This document shows positions 8,035 to 16,034 of a DNA stretch of 16,125 nucleotides, in pieces. Position 1 is the stretch's first letter, and the number at the start of each line of letters is the position of its first letter. Origin of the DNA: CAINEC01 sp046073825 (GTDB lineage: Bacteria; Bacteroidota; Bacteroidia; AKYH767-A; OLB10); assembly GCA_046073825.1 (NCBI GenBank), contig JBJTMY010000155.1, positions 1 through 16,125 of the forward strand, in the 5' to 3' direction. The notes under the pieces are model-generated. The model was given only the letters and a program-made list of their open reading frames with translations, was not told the DNA's origin and did no database searches. The position numbers and the translations under genes were made by a program.

Positions 8035-11000
8035 TTATATCTTGTATGAAACTCCTACCTGGAAGCTAGAACCGAATCTGAATTTATCATACGATTGATT
8101 CCATTCTTTCTTAAAGATTGGTGAATCGAATAAAGTATTGATACTATGGCCTAAGCCACTCTGATATGAACCATCGCTGTAATTATAAGCTCGTTGTATT
8201 GGAGCGTTTAGTAAATCACGACCTGTTAAACTAACAGTAAAGTGTTTACCCAATTTCTTAGAAACTTTTAAATCGATGGTATTACGTGGTAATTCGTAAA
8301 TATCCGGTACATTTTTTTGTCCTGCAGATAATACCAATCGAGGCCCTTGTACATTATACGTTAACGAAACATTTAAACCAAGACTATCTTCATTATAAGA
8401 AAATATAGCATTGAAAATATAAGGAGCTTGACCGAACATCGAACGTTTTACAGTATCAATTGGAACAAAAACTTTCTGGCCATTATTTACATAAATGGTA
8501 TTTTGTACAACCTCTGTAGCAGACTTAACAAAGGTAATATTAGTACGAGCTTCGAATTTTTTTGTCAGCTTTCTTCTTCCTTCAAACTCTGCACCTACAA
8601 CTGTTGAATAATCTACATTTTGCCAGGTAATAAAATTTGAATTGACTAATTCGATATGATTTTTGAATGTTTTAAAAAACATGGATGCAGAGAAATCATT
8701 TCCTGATGGATAGTATTTTTCATAACGAACATCATAGTTATTGATGTGAACCATTTTTAGGCTTGAATTTCCAACAACTGGTAAACGATATTCGTAATCA
8801 AACACTGCAATGTCTGATAACTCACGTATACTTGGACGAGCCACTGAACTACTATAGTTTAATCGAATATTTGTGGGAGCTCCCTCCATCTCTTTTAATT
8901 TATAGATCGCATTCACACTAGGTAAAATACTCCACTCATCTAGTTTTCCAGGATTAGCTAATGGGAAATTTTCATCATAATATCTTCTTTCATCATTAGG
9001 AGCATATCCCAATGAATCAAACAAAGTAACATCTGTAAACAACTTTGCTTTTTCAGCTCTTACTCCACCTGATAAACGCAATTTTTTATTGATTGCAAAA
9101 TCAGACATTGCATAAGCCGCGAAGATGGTAGAGTTACCAAAAGTATGATTCACTGCTCCTGCATTACTGTATTCTGAACTATTATAATATGCCGGAAAAG
9201 ATGAAACTCCATTTTGTGTTTGTATATCAAAATTTGAATAATTTAAGAATGAATTTAAGTCACCATAAAACTGACTATTTTCCGTTCTTACATCATATTG
9301 ATACTGATCATATTTTTTATCATTACGTTGGAATGCACTACCAAACTTCAATTTACGAGATAATCCTGTAGTGTCTTTAGTAATTGGCAATTCAAATGAA
9401 ATTCTTGAATCAAAAAAGTCATCGTTTAAGTAACGATAAAATCTCGCAATTGCACCAGAAGTTCCTTCAATTTGATAAGAACCATTTGGATTACTGATAT
9501 AACGAATATTTTTAAAATCAGGTATCTCGCTGTTACCATTCGTGTAAGACGCGTTGGCTTCAATTTTCAATTTAAATTTTGGAATATAATGTTCCGATTT
9601 ATATTGATACACCAATTGACTACGTTGTTCAAAAAACTGACTTTTAGTAATTCGAATATCGGGCACCTCTGATGCATCAAAAGAATTCCGAACATTATTT
9701 ACACCAGTAATGTTTGGCATAAACAATAGGGATATGCTATTATTTGGATTTAGTTTATATGCCACATTTAATAATGCGCTCCATCCATTTGTTTCACGAC
9801 TTGCTTGCTGTGAAATATTTTCTGTTCTTTTTTGTCCATCAATTGCATCGTATGTCCAACGTACCACTTCAGATTGTGGATCATAAAGCACACTCGATCC
9901 ATATTTAAATCCTGCAATAAAACCTAGTGGTTTACCGAACAAATTCACTTGATTTCCGATACTAAAACTTTGCGAGAAATTTAATGGAGCAAAACGATTG
10001 GTTGTGTTCCAATTGTTGGCAAAACGTTTTGCTGAAGCTGCAACATTTGCATTGATTGTATTAAAAGCGTTTGATTTATAACCACCCGTATCAAACATGT
10101 CCTTTGCTTGTGCAAATGCAGTTGCGTCATTAAACAAAGCAGGGGCGAGTAATCCTAATTGTACCAGGCCAAGTTTAAAATAGGTATTACTAATATCTTC
10201 TGTAGGATCAATAGATGTTACGCCCAGCGTGTTGTAATAATCTCCCAAGCCTAATGCTCCAAATGTTTGCAATAAAGTTGGTTCTGTATTCGCAAAGGCA
10301 AAATTATTATGGTCATAATTTCTCATTCCATCATCATATCCTAGCCAATCTGTAGAACTACGTTCAGAAGAGACAATATTTTTAAAAGTAGATTGATTAT
10401 TATAACCAAAACTTGATTCCACATTAATAGATAAATTTTCGGGATAGTCTTTGGTTTCTACCGACAAAAAAGCTCCAGCCCAATCACCTGGTAAATCAGG
10501 GCTAGCTGTTTTAGTGATGAATACGTTATCTATCAAACTTGCAGGAAACAAATCCAATTTGATATTATTAGTAAAAGGATCTAAGGTAGGAATCATAGAA
10601 CCATTCACAGCTGTTTTAACATATCTATCGCCTATCCCTCTGACTGTAATAAAACCACCATTTGTAGATACTCCTGAAACACGGGAAACAGCAGCCACAA
10701 CATTTGCGTCACCTGTTTTTTTCATAGTTTCTGATGAAATATAATCCATCGAAACTGCTGCATTTTTTTTAACCATCTCTGAAAAATACTCTCGCGCTTT
10801 GGTCGCTTTTGCTGTAATCTCAACGCCCTTTAATTCTTGAGCAGAAGATTCCATCAGAATATCCTTCACAATCACTTTTCCCTCTGGATTCACAGTAATT
10901 TCTTGCGTCTTGTAGCTAACGTAAGTAAATACAACTACCTGTGGACCGGCATCTTTAAATGTTAAGGAATAATTTCCATCAAAATCAGAACTCGTTCCTA

Positions 11001-11145
11001 CAGTGCGATTATTTTTAAGCATAACGGTTACGCCTATGAGTGTTTCACCGTTAGTGTCAATAATTTTACCGCGTATAGTTCCCTGTCCAAACACAAAGGA
11101 AGTACTGACTATAAAGAGGATAAACAGAAGTAATGGCTTCTTCAT
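8035..11145 (-). CDS. TonB-dependent outer-membrane receptor with carboxypeptidase-regulatory-like domain
   Basis: This 1036-aa outer-membrane receptor probably imports, or binds at the surface, a substrate using TonB/ExbBD energy. Residues 1-20 are a signal peptide (FVFG|Q). Residues 23-104 are a carboxypeptidase D regulatory-like beta-sandwich ('GTIRGKIIDTNGETLIGVTV', 'GTSSDFDGNYSL', 'FTYVSYKTQEI') typical of Bacteroidota receptors. Residues about 125-235 are the plug, with 'ANVVAAVSRVSGV', 'ITVRGIGDRYVKTAVNG' and 'LPGDWAGAFLSVETKDYPE'. The remainder is a TonB-type beta-barrel rich in alternating aromatic strands, ending 'SFQVGVSYKI'. The length is normal for this class. There is no SusD-like gene on either side, so it is not a standard SusC/SusD pair; instead it is flanked by two T9SS-secreted paralogs (19 and 4 bases away). 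The substrate cannot be read from the sequence. Confidence 0.95.
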   Translation of the reverse strand: MKKPLLLFILFIVSTSFVFGQGTIRGKIIDTNGETLIGVTVMLKNNRTVGTSSDFDGNYSLTFKDAGPQVVVFTYVSYKTQEITVNPEGKVIVKDILMESSAQELKGVEITAKATKAREYFSEMVKKNAAVSMDYISSETMKKTGDANVVAAVSRVSGVSTNGGFITVRGIGDRYVKTAVNGSMIPTLDPFTNNIKLDLFPASLIDNVFITKTASPDLPGDWAGAFLSVETKDYPENLSINVESSFGYNNQSTFKNIVSSERSSTDWLGYDDGMRNYDHNNFAFANTEPTLLQTFGALGLGDYYNTLGVTSIDPTEDISNTYFKLGLVQLGLLAPALFNDATAFAQAKDMFDTGGYKSNAFNTINANVAASAKRFANNWNTTNRFAPLNFSQSFSIGNQVNLFGKPLGFIAGFKYGSSVLYDPQSEVVRWTYDAIDGQKRTENISQQASRETNGWSALLNVAYKLNPNNSISLLFMPNITGVNNVRNSFDASEVPDIRITKSQFFEQRSQLVYQYKSEHYIPKFKLKIEANASYTNGNSEIPDFKNIRYISNPNGSYQIEGTSGAIARFYRYLNDDFFDSRISFELPITKDTTGLSRKLKFGSAFQRNDKKYDQYQYDVRTENSQFYGDLNSFLNYSNFDIQTQNGVSSFPAYYNSSEYSNAGAVNHTFGNSTIFAAYAMSDFAINKKLRLSGGVRAEKAKLFTDVTLFDSLGYAPNDERRYYDENFPLANPGKLDEWSILPSVNAIYKLKEMEGAPTNIRLNYSSSVARPSIRELSDIAVFDYEYRLPVVGNSSLKMVHINNYDVRYEKYYPSGNDFSASMFFKTFKNHIELVNSNFITWQNVDYSTVVGAEFEGRRKLTKKFEARTNITFVKSATEVVQNTIYVNNGQKVFVPIDTVKRSMFGQAPYIFNAIFSYNEDSLGLNVSLTYNVQGPRLVLSAGQKNVPDIYELPRNTIDLKVSKKLGKHFTVSLTGRDLLNAPIQRAYNYSDGSYQSGLGHSINTLFDSPIFKKEWNQSYDKFRFGSSFQVGVSYKI

Positions 11146-11164
11146 AACAGAAGTCGTAGGGGAT

Positions 11165-12250
11165 TTATTTTTTAATAAATTTTTGTGTAGAAGTAACTCC
11201 GTTTACAGTTAATTCAATAAAGTAAAGTCCAGTATTTAACTCATCTACTGAAATCTGTTGAATATTTTTTTGTCCATTTAAAGAAAGTAACCCACCAATT
11301 ACTTTTTTCCCTGTAAGGTCATAAACAAAATAATCCACTGCATCAGCATGAATATTTGTTGTATTAACGAACAAACTACTTTCTACTGGATTAGGAAAAG
11401 CAGAGAAAGAAATAGAACTATTTGTAGGATGATAGATTCCAATACTTGGAGAAGTGTAGGTTAATGAAGGAATAGAAATTTCCCCTGTAACAGGATTTGA
11501 AGCAACATAATTTTCTACGCCACCAGTAGGAGTTCCAATTTGAATATTTAATTCAAATGAAAGTGTTCCATTAGTAGTAATTTGTGCAATTAACACTTTA
11601 TTATCTATTGGATCCGGTCCTGTTGAACCATTTAATGAAGCCCACGATCCATTATTAGTCATAAATAAAGGACCATTCGTCCCATCATTTTGATTATCAA
11701 AAACAGTGATTTCTGAACTAATTCCAACTGCTGTTAATGCTTCTGGTGTTCCTGCAATAAATCCATCTTGCACTGTAAGTGGAATTCCCATAGCAGGATC
11801 ATTATTTTGAAGAACTTGAGGTGAATAGTTATTATTGATATTGTTCATTCCATCGTCCATCGATTTCATTATTCCAAAATTACCATTACAAGCAGCACCC
11901 ACTGATAACCATGAGTCTAACATTACTGTATTTCTTGCAGCATTCGTTTTTGAAAAAGTAGGCGATGTTGACCCACGGTCTTCATTATTCCAAAACAATG
12001 TAGTTGTTGAAATTTTCAAATCATGTCCTGGTACACCATACGCTGCTTGAAATTTATAACCAGGAAGCATATCTGCATAAATTCTGTAGGTTACTGACCC
12101 AACAGGAAGCACACCTCCATCTAAATTTGCAACAGTGTCGCTCGCATTGGAAATATAATACGTTTCAACAACAATATTTTCAAGTCCATTTTGAGCACTT
12201 GCAAACAATCCAGAAAATAATAAGGAAGTAATCAGGTAGAATTTTTTCAT
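11165..12250 (-). CDS. T9SS-secreted protein of the locus paralog family, first gene of the TonB-receptor operon
   Basis: I chose the ATG at 12250 (361 aa) rather than the in-frame ATG at 12307. The shorter form begins MKKFYLITSLLFSGLFASA|Q, a clean signal peptide, whereas the extra 19 residues would place charged sequence ahead of it. Residues 20-266 are the shared N-terminal domain (YRIYAD 55-60, MLDSWLSVGA 110-119, VLIAQITTNG 219-228, GTPTGG 239-244, 'VENYVASNP'), very close to the copy in the 1134-aa protein. Residues about 281-361 are a T9SS type A sorting domain ('FSAFPNPVESSLFVN', 'YDLTGKKVIGG', 'TGLYFIELTVNG', terminal 'KFIKK'). This is the minimal form of the family: one domain plus the sorting signal. 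The stop lies 19 bases before the TonB receptor start, consistent with one operon. The protein is probably displayed on or shed from the cell surface; its ligand is unknown. Confidence 0.9.
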   Translation of the reverse strand: MKKFYLITSLLFSGLFASAQNGLENIVVETYYISNASDTVANLDGGVLPVGSVTYRIYADMLPGYKFQAAYGVPGHDLKISTTTLFWNNEDRGSTSPTFSKTNAARNTVMLDSWLSVGAACNGNFGIMKSMDDGMNNINNNYSPQVLQNNDPAMGIPLTVQDGFIAGTPEALTAVGISSEITVFDNQNDGTNGPLFMTNNGSWASLNGSTGPDPIDNKVLIAQITTNGTLSFELNIQIGTPTGGVENYVASNPVTGEISIPSLTYTSPSIGIYHPTNSSISFSAFPNPVESSLFVNTTNIHADAVDYFVYDLTGKKVIGGLLSLNGQKNIQQISVDELNTGLYFIELTVNGVTSTQKFIKK

Positions 12251-12303
12251 GTGAAGAAATTTTGGGTTTGATAGATGTAATTTTTCAAGGCCAAAATTGA
12301 AAT

Positions 12304-12342
12304 TCAAACATGATTAAAAACGAAATAAAATATTATGTTTGA
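12304..12342 (-). repeat. Inverted repeat between the 360-aa and 361-aa genes
   Basis: TCAAACAT (12304-12311) and ATGTTTGA (12335-12342) form 8-bp arms around a 23-base AT-rich loop. Nothing else in the 147-base gap resembles a terminator. The hairpin is weak and lacks a good T run, so it may be a poor terminator, an operator, or chance. The 360-aa gene may therefore read through into the TonB-receptor operon. Confidence 0.35.
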
Positions 12343-12382
12343 GTTAACAGGTTATAATTAGATCGCACTTTTATTTACAATT

Positions 12383-12390
12383 TGTTAACA
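12383..12390. promoter_or_regulatory. TGTTAACA palindrome upstream of the 361-aa gene
   Basis: Here the palindrome extends to 10 bp (TTGTTAACAA, 12382-12391). It is centred about 136 bases upstream of the start at 12250 and just after the stop codon of the 360-aa gene. It is one of three copies, all upstream of minus-strand surface-protein genes. Confidence 0.25.
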
Positions 12391-12397
12391 ATCAAAA

Positions 12398-13480
12398 TTA
12401 TTTCGAAATATGGAAAATATATTCATCCGACTTGGTTTTTCCTCCTGCATAATCATATACTACCGCATACACTTTTGCATTCCCTTCGATTTGCGGATTC
12501 CATGTAAACGTATAAGGTGCGCTGAATAATTCTGACTGCTTTAAATCATTCACATAGTATTCTACCTTCCGGATATCATCCTCTTTATCACTTACTAAAA
12601 ATGTTAATTTTTGCGCGCTATACATTTTAATCGATTTGCTTTTAGGCGAACTCTTCCAAGTGATTGTTGGCAAATTATTTTTTACCAATGGGTAAATCAA
12701 ATCAGGAATTTGTAGTTCGGAACCTTGTGGATTTTTTGCATAATAATTTTCAATACTTCCATAAGGCGTTCCCAATTGAATATTTAATTCAAAAGAGAGC
12801 TGACCATCGGTTGTTAATTGAGCTATTAGTACTTTATTGCTTGTGTCTAATCCAAAAGCGCCACCAAACGAAGCCCATGAACCATTCTCAGTAATAAAAG
12901 CTTGTCCTTTCGCAGCCGTATCGGTTGAATTATTAAAAATTCGCAACGCAGTTGAATCAATCCCGAAAAAAGAAACAACTCGTTGAGGACTGCCTGCTAA
13001 CAATCCATCAGATTTGGTTAATGGTAAGCCTGCTTCTGGAGAATCATTCTTTAAAATTCCATTTTGATTTTGAAATGAATTATAGGTGTCTTCTTTCTTT
13101 AAAATCCCATAATCTGCATCTGAACCTGCTCCAACTGAAATCCAAGAATCCAGCATAGTTGTATTTTCTGCAAGTTTTAATCGGCTTACATCATTAGCCG
13201 TGCATCCACCGTTTGTAGCATGATTAAAAAAATAAGTGGTTGTTGCTAACTTTAACGGATGTCCGTTCACACCATAAACTGCTTGAAGACTATAGCCTGG
13301 CTTCATATCCACCCATATTCGATATGTTGTGGATCCAGGTTTTAAATAACCCCCATCCGTAACTTTAGCGTCGTCAATATTTGAAACATAATATTTCTCA
13401 ACGAAGACGCCTTCCAATCCGTTTTGTGAGAATGCGATTTGATTTAACAGTAGTAATGTAAAAAGAAGAACTCTGCGCAT
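12398..13480 (-). CDS. Secreted protein of the locus paralog family with C-terminal Ig-like domain and no sorting signal
   Basis: This 360-aa protein has a signal peptide at 1-18 (AFS|Q). Residues 19-262 are the shared N-terminal domain ('NGLEGVFVEKYYVSNIDD', YRIWVD 53-58, MLDSWISVGA 109-118, VLIAQLTTDG 217-226, GTPYGS 237-242). Residues about 270-358 form one bacterial Ig-like domain ('KLTFLVSDKEDDIRKVEYYV', 'SAPYTFTWNP', 'AKVYAVVYDYAGGKT'), equivalent to the Ig units of the 1134-aa protein. The protein ends right after this domain ('YIFHISK') with no T9SS sorting domain, unlike its paralogs. It could therefore be periplasmic, released by another route, or a shortened derivative. I saw no leftover sorting-domain codons in the 147 bases downstream. 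It is the first minus-strand gene after the divergent intergenic region and may lead the whole cluster. Confidence 0.88.
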   Translation of the reverse strand: MRRVLLFTLLLLNQIAFSQNGLEGVFVEKYYVSNIDDAKVTDGGYLKPGSTTYRIWVDMKPGYSLQAVYGVNGHPLKLATTTYFFNHATNGGCTANDVSRLKLAENTTMLDSWISVGAGSDADYGILKKEDTYNSFQNQNGILKNDSPEAGLPLTKSDGLLAGSPQRVVSFFGIDSTALRIFNNSTDTAAKGQAFITENGSWASFGGAFGLDTSNKVLIAQLTTDGQLSFELNIQLGTPYGSIENYYAKNPQGSELQIPDLIYPLVKNNLPTITWKSSPKSKSIKMYSAQKLTFLVSDKEDDIRKVEYYVNDLKQSELFSAPYTFTWNPQIEGNAKVYAVVYDYAGGKTKSDEYIFHISK

Positions 13481-13729
13481 AACTTAATTATTAATTGCAC
13501 AAAATTGTCGAGTAGTTACAATGTTACATTTAAGTAAATATTAAGTTTATGTAAAGTAAATTTTGAAAACATTAGGTTAATATCCCATTTTTACCATTGA
13601 ATTCATCTAATTTTAGCATACTCACTGTTAACATTCTATTGTGAACTAACCACTCCTGATTACAACCTATTACGAGGTAATAATCCTTAGATTCGCTTAT
13701 CCGTTACATTTACGAACAAGCACATATCA
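13481..13729. other. Divergent intergenic region (249 bases)
   Basis: This AT-rich, gene-free region separates the minus-strand surface-protein cluster from the plus-strand polysaccharide genes and must hold promoters for both directions. On the plus strand TACATTTA at 13705-13712 is one base off the TAnnTTTG element, 17 bases before the flippase start; it is a weak candidate. On the minus strand CAATTTTG (plus 13500-13507) is also one base off, 19 bases before the 360-aa gene start. Neither has a convincing -33 box. No RNA gene or strong hairpin was seen. Confidence 0.5.
13626..13633. promoter_or_regulatory. TGTTAACA palindrome in the divergent intergenic region
   Basis: This is the third copy of the octamer, centred about 150 bases upstream of the 360-aa gene start (13480) and about 100 bases upstream of the flippase start (13730). 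It shares the extended sequence CTGTTAACATT with the copy at 5917. It is a possible regulatory site for either direction; support is only the recurrence. Confidence 0.25.
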
Positions 13730-15088
13730 ATGATTAGAAGACTTTCTTCGTTTTTTCACAAAGGCGATAAAGATGCTTCCTTCGTTCTGAAAAAGAGCTT
13801 TTTAGCCTTGGCAGTACGATTAGGGGGAATGCTTACGCAATACCTCTTCATTTTTATTGTTGCGCGTTTTTACGGACCTAAGGAGCAAGGATCCTTTACG
13901 CTTTGCTTTACGGTACTTCAACTGTTTGCCATATTCTCTCAAATGGGGCTGGATAATCGCTTGACTCGTATTATTGCAGCACAAAAAGACAGTGGAAATA
14001 CTTCCATCATTAAAACCACTTACTTGCAATCGCTACAATTAACCCTTGTGGCTTCTTCTATTTGGGCAATCGCTACATTTTTTGCCGCACCTTTTATTGC
14101 CACCAACATTTTCAGCAAACCAGATCTCACCGATGAGCTTCAACAGACTTGTATGGCGTTTGTGCCTTTTGTTATTATTGGATTAAACAGCGCTGGCTTC
14201 AGAGGGTATAAAAACATGACGGGCTTTATGATTTTTAAAGCCGTTCAACCTTTACTCTCTGCCATTTTACTTTTGATTTTATTCTCGATGAAATCGGCTT
14301 GGGGGGTTGTGGATGCTTACACCTTTGCAACACTAGGTACTTGTTTACTCTCTTTTATTACCTGGTGGCGATTTAGTAAAATTTCAGAAGCTTCTTACCA
14401 GCCTGTCTTAAATTGGACACAAATGCTGAATGAATCAATGCCGATGATGCTAACGGGTTCTATGTTTTTTATTCTTGGTTGGACAGACAATATCATCCTG
14501 GGAATTTTTCGTTCTTCGGAAGAAGTAGGTATGTACGATGCGGCCTTCAAACTTTCTACCCTATCGGCAATTGTTCTGCTAGCGATTAATGCGATTCAGG
14601 CACCCGTATTTTCGGAATTGTATCACAAAAAGGAAATGGGACGTTTGCAACAAATTATTTTAAAGTCCAACCGATTACTTTTTTTCACCTCTCTACCGCT
14701 AACGGCTATCCTTTGTTTATTTCCTACGCACATACTTGGATTTTTAGGTGAAGGATTTAAAGGAGCTTGGCTTGCTTTAATTTTACTTTCAATAGGTAAT
14801 TTCATCAATAGTATTACTGGGTCGATTGGCATACTATTACAAATGTCTGGACATCAAAAGCAATACAACAATATCATTACCCTCACTGCTATTGGAAGCA
14901 TCATCGCTAACTTTATTCTTGTTCCACAATTTGGATTAGTAGGTGCTGCCATTTCTTCGTCTGCTGCCAAGATTATCCAAAATCTATTATCGGTAGCTTA
15001 CGCAAAACGAGAATTAAATATCCTGTCTATTTATTTACCTGGAATAGAAAAATTAAAATTTCTGAAAAACAAAAATGCAATCAAATAA
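13730..15088 (+). CDS. Polysaccharide flippase / O-antigen-type exporter (Wzx-like, MOP superfamily)
   Basis: This 452-aa inner-membrane protein has about 12 hydrophobic segments spread over its whole length, typical of the MOP flippases that move lipid-linked oligosaccharide repeat units across the cytoplasmic membrane. Family-like landmarks are 'LGGMLTQYLFIFIVARFYGPKEQGSFTL' around 31-58, 'MMLTGSMFFILGWTDNIILG' (239-258) followed by 'FRSSEEVGMYDAAFKLS', and 'GSIGILLQMSGHQK' (364-377) with the late 'FGLVGAAISSSAAK'. The length is normal. The N-terminal 20 residues are cytoplasmic and basic. No upstream in-frame start looks better than the ATG at 13730. The last 14 bases overlap the start of a sulfotransferase gene, which implies translational coupling and a shared role in building a sulfated polysaccharide or glycolipid. 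The specific substrate cannot be told from sequence, so no gene symbol is given. Confidence 0.88.
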   Translation: MIRRLSSFFHKGDKDASFVLKKSFLALAVRLGGMLTQYLFIFIVARFYGPKEQGSFTLCFTVLQLFAIFSQMGLDNRLTRIIAAQKDSGNTSIIKTTYLQSLQLTLVASSIWAIATFFAAPFIATNIFSKPDLTDELQQTCMAFVPFVIIGLNSAGFRGYKNMTGFMIFKAVQPLLSAILLLILFSMKSAWGVVDAYTFATLGTCLLSFITWWRFSKISEASYQPVLNWTQMLNESMPMMLTGSMFFILGWTDNIILGIFRSSEEVGMYDAAFKLSTLSAIVLLAINAIQAPVFSELYHKKEMGRLQQIILKSNRLLFFTSLPLTAILCLFPTHILGFLGEGFKGAWLALILLSIGNFINSITGSIGILLQMSGHQKQYNNIITLTAIGSIIANFILVPQFGLVGAAISSSAAKIIQNLLSVAYAKRELNILSIYLPGIEKLKFLKNKNAIK

Positions 15089-16031
15089 AGAACCTAATTT
15101 TTTTGTTATTGGTGCTGCTAAATGTGGCACTACAACGCTGTATGATTTTTTAGAGCAGCATCCAGAAGTGTATATGTCGCCAATAAAAGAACCTCACTTT
15201 TTTTGCAGCGATATACGCATTGAAAATTTTAGTGATGAGTATAAAAAGTATGTTTTCTCTAGAGGTATTAATATTCAAGAATATGTTGCTGGAGATATGT
15301 CTAAAAAATACTGGGAATTTTATATCGATGAATTCAGCACTTACTTAAAACTATTTAAAAACGTAACTAATCAAAAGGCAATTGGCGAAATTAGCAATGG
15401 CTATTTATTTTCAAATGTATCAGCTAATGAGATTAAAAGTAAATATCCTGGGGCAAAAATTATTATAATTTTGCGCAATCCTGTGGAAAGAGCCTATTCT
15501 CATTATTTAGCTAACCTACGTGATGGACGAACGACTCTTTCGTTCAGAGAAGAGATTGAACATGATTTGAAGAAAGAAAAGAAAGGTTGGTGCATATCTC
15601 ATAACTATATACAAATGGGAATGTACTATGAGCAAGTAAAAAGATTTGTAGATGCATTTCCGAAAGAACAAATTTTGATTTTTTTAAATGATGATTTAAA
15701 ATCGAATGCGGCAACTGTGGGAAATAAATTATTTCAATTTATTGGTGTGGATACTTCTGCCCCAATAAATTTTACAAACAAACAGAATGAAGCAAAGATG
15801 CCTAAGTCGGCAGGCTTGATAAAATTTATCACTCAAACTGGACTCAAACGAAAAATATTTAGAGCCTTACCGCAAAGTATTCAAGAGAAAATAAAGCCCT
15901 TCTTTTTTAAAGAAGGTAGTATCCCAAAAATGAGTGCAGAAGATAAAAGTTGGTTGATAAGTGTTTTTAAAGAAGACATTGAAAAAACACAAGCGCTCAT
16001 AAATCGTGATTTAAGTAATTGGCTGAAGTAA
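15075..16031 (+). CDS. PAPS-dependent sulfotransferase (carbohydrate type)
   Basis: This 318-aa, probably cytoplasmic enzyme should transfer sulfate from PAPS to a hydroxyl or amine of a sugar. The 5'-phosphosulfate-binding loop is clear at 13-26 ('GAAKCGTTTLYDFL', with Lys16 and the GTTT turn), followed by 'HPEVYMSPIKEPHFF' as in heparan-sulfate-type sulfotransferases. The 3'-phosphate-binding strand and helix is at 129-144 ('IIIILRNPVERAYSHY', with the conserved Arg and Ser). 'YIQMGMYYEQVKRFVDAFPKEQILIF' (178-203) is the conserved later block. No signal peptide or membrane anchor is present. It overlaps the flippase by 14 bases and is followed 3 bases later by a second sulfotransferase, so the three form an operon. 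By eye its G+C is lower than the flippase's; I did not compute this. The acceptor is probably a capsule, O-antigen or exopolysaccharide unit. Confidence 0.93.
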   Translation: MQSNKEPNFFVIGAAKCGTTTLYDFLEQHPEVYMSPIKEPHFFCSDIRIENFSDEYKKYVFSRGINIQEYVAGDMSKKYWEFYIDEFSTYLKLFKNVTNQKAIGEISNGYLFSNVSANEIKSKYPGAKIIIILRNPVERAYSHYLANLRDGRTTLSFREEIEHDLKKEKKGWCISHNYIQMGMYYEQVKRFVDAFPKEQILIFLNDDLKSNAATVGNKLFQFIGVDTSAPINFTNKQNEAKMPKSAGLIKFITQTGLKRKIFRALPQSIQEKIKPFFFKEGSIPKMSAEDKSWLISVFKEDIEKTQALINRDLSNWLK

Positions 16032-16034
16032 ACA

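Noticed and set aside
8035..11145. SusC-type identity for the receptor
   Set aside because: Although it has the carboxypeptidase-regulatory-like domain, no SusD-like gene is adjacent and the plug motifs differ from the usual SusC signature, so it is called only a TonB-dependent receptor.
12251..12307. Longer start for the 361-aa gene at 12307 (380 aa)
   Set aside because: It would put 19 extra residues before a textbook signal peptide that begins at 12250; the paralogs all start directly with the signal peptide.
12393..12400. TAATTTTG on the minus strand as a promoter for the TonB-receptor operon
   Set aside because: It matches TAnnTTTG, but it overlaps the stop codon of the 360-aa gene, lacks a -33 box and would leave a leader of about 138 bases. 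Such matches are frequent by chance in this AT-rich DNA.
13481..13729. Small RNA or riboswitch in the divergent intergenic region
   Set aside because: I found no stable GC-containing hairpin or conserved riboswitch core; the region is AT-rich and better explained by promoters for both directions.
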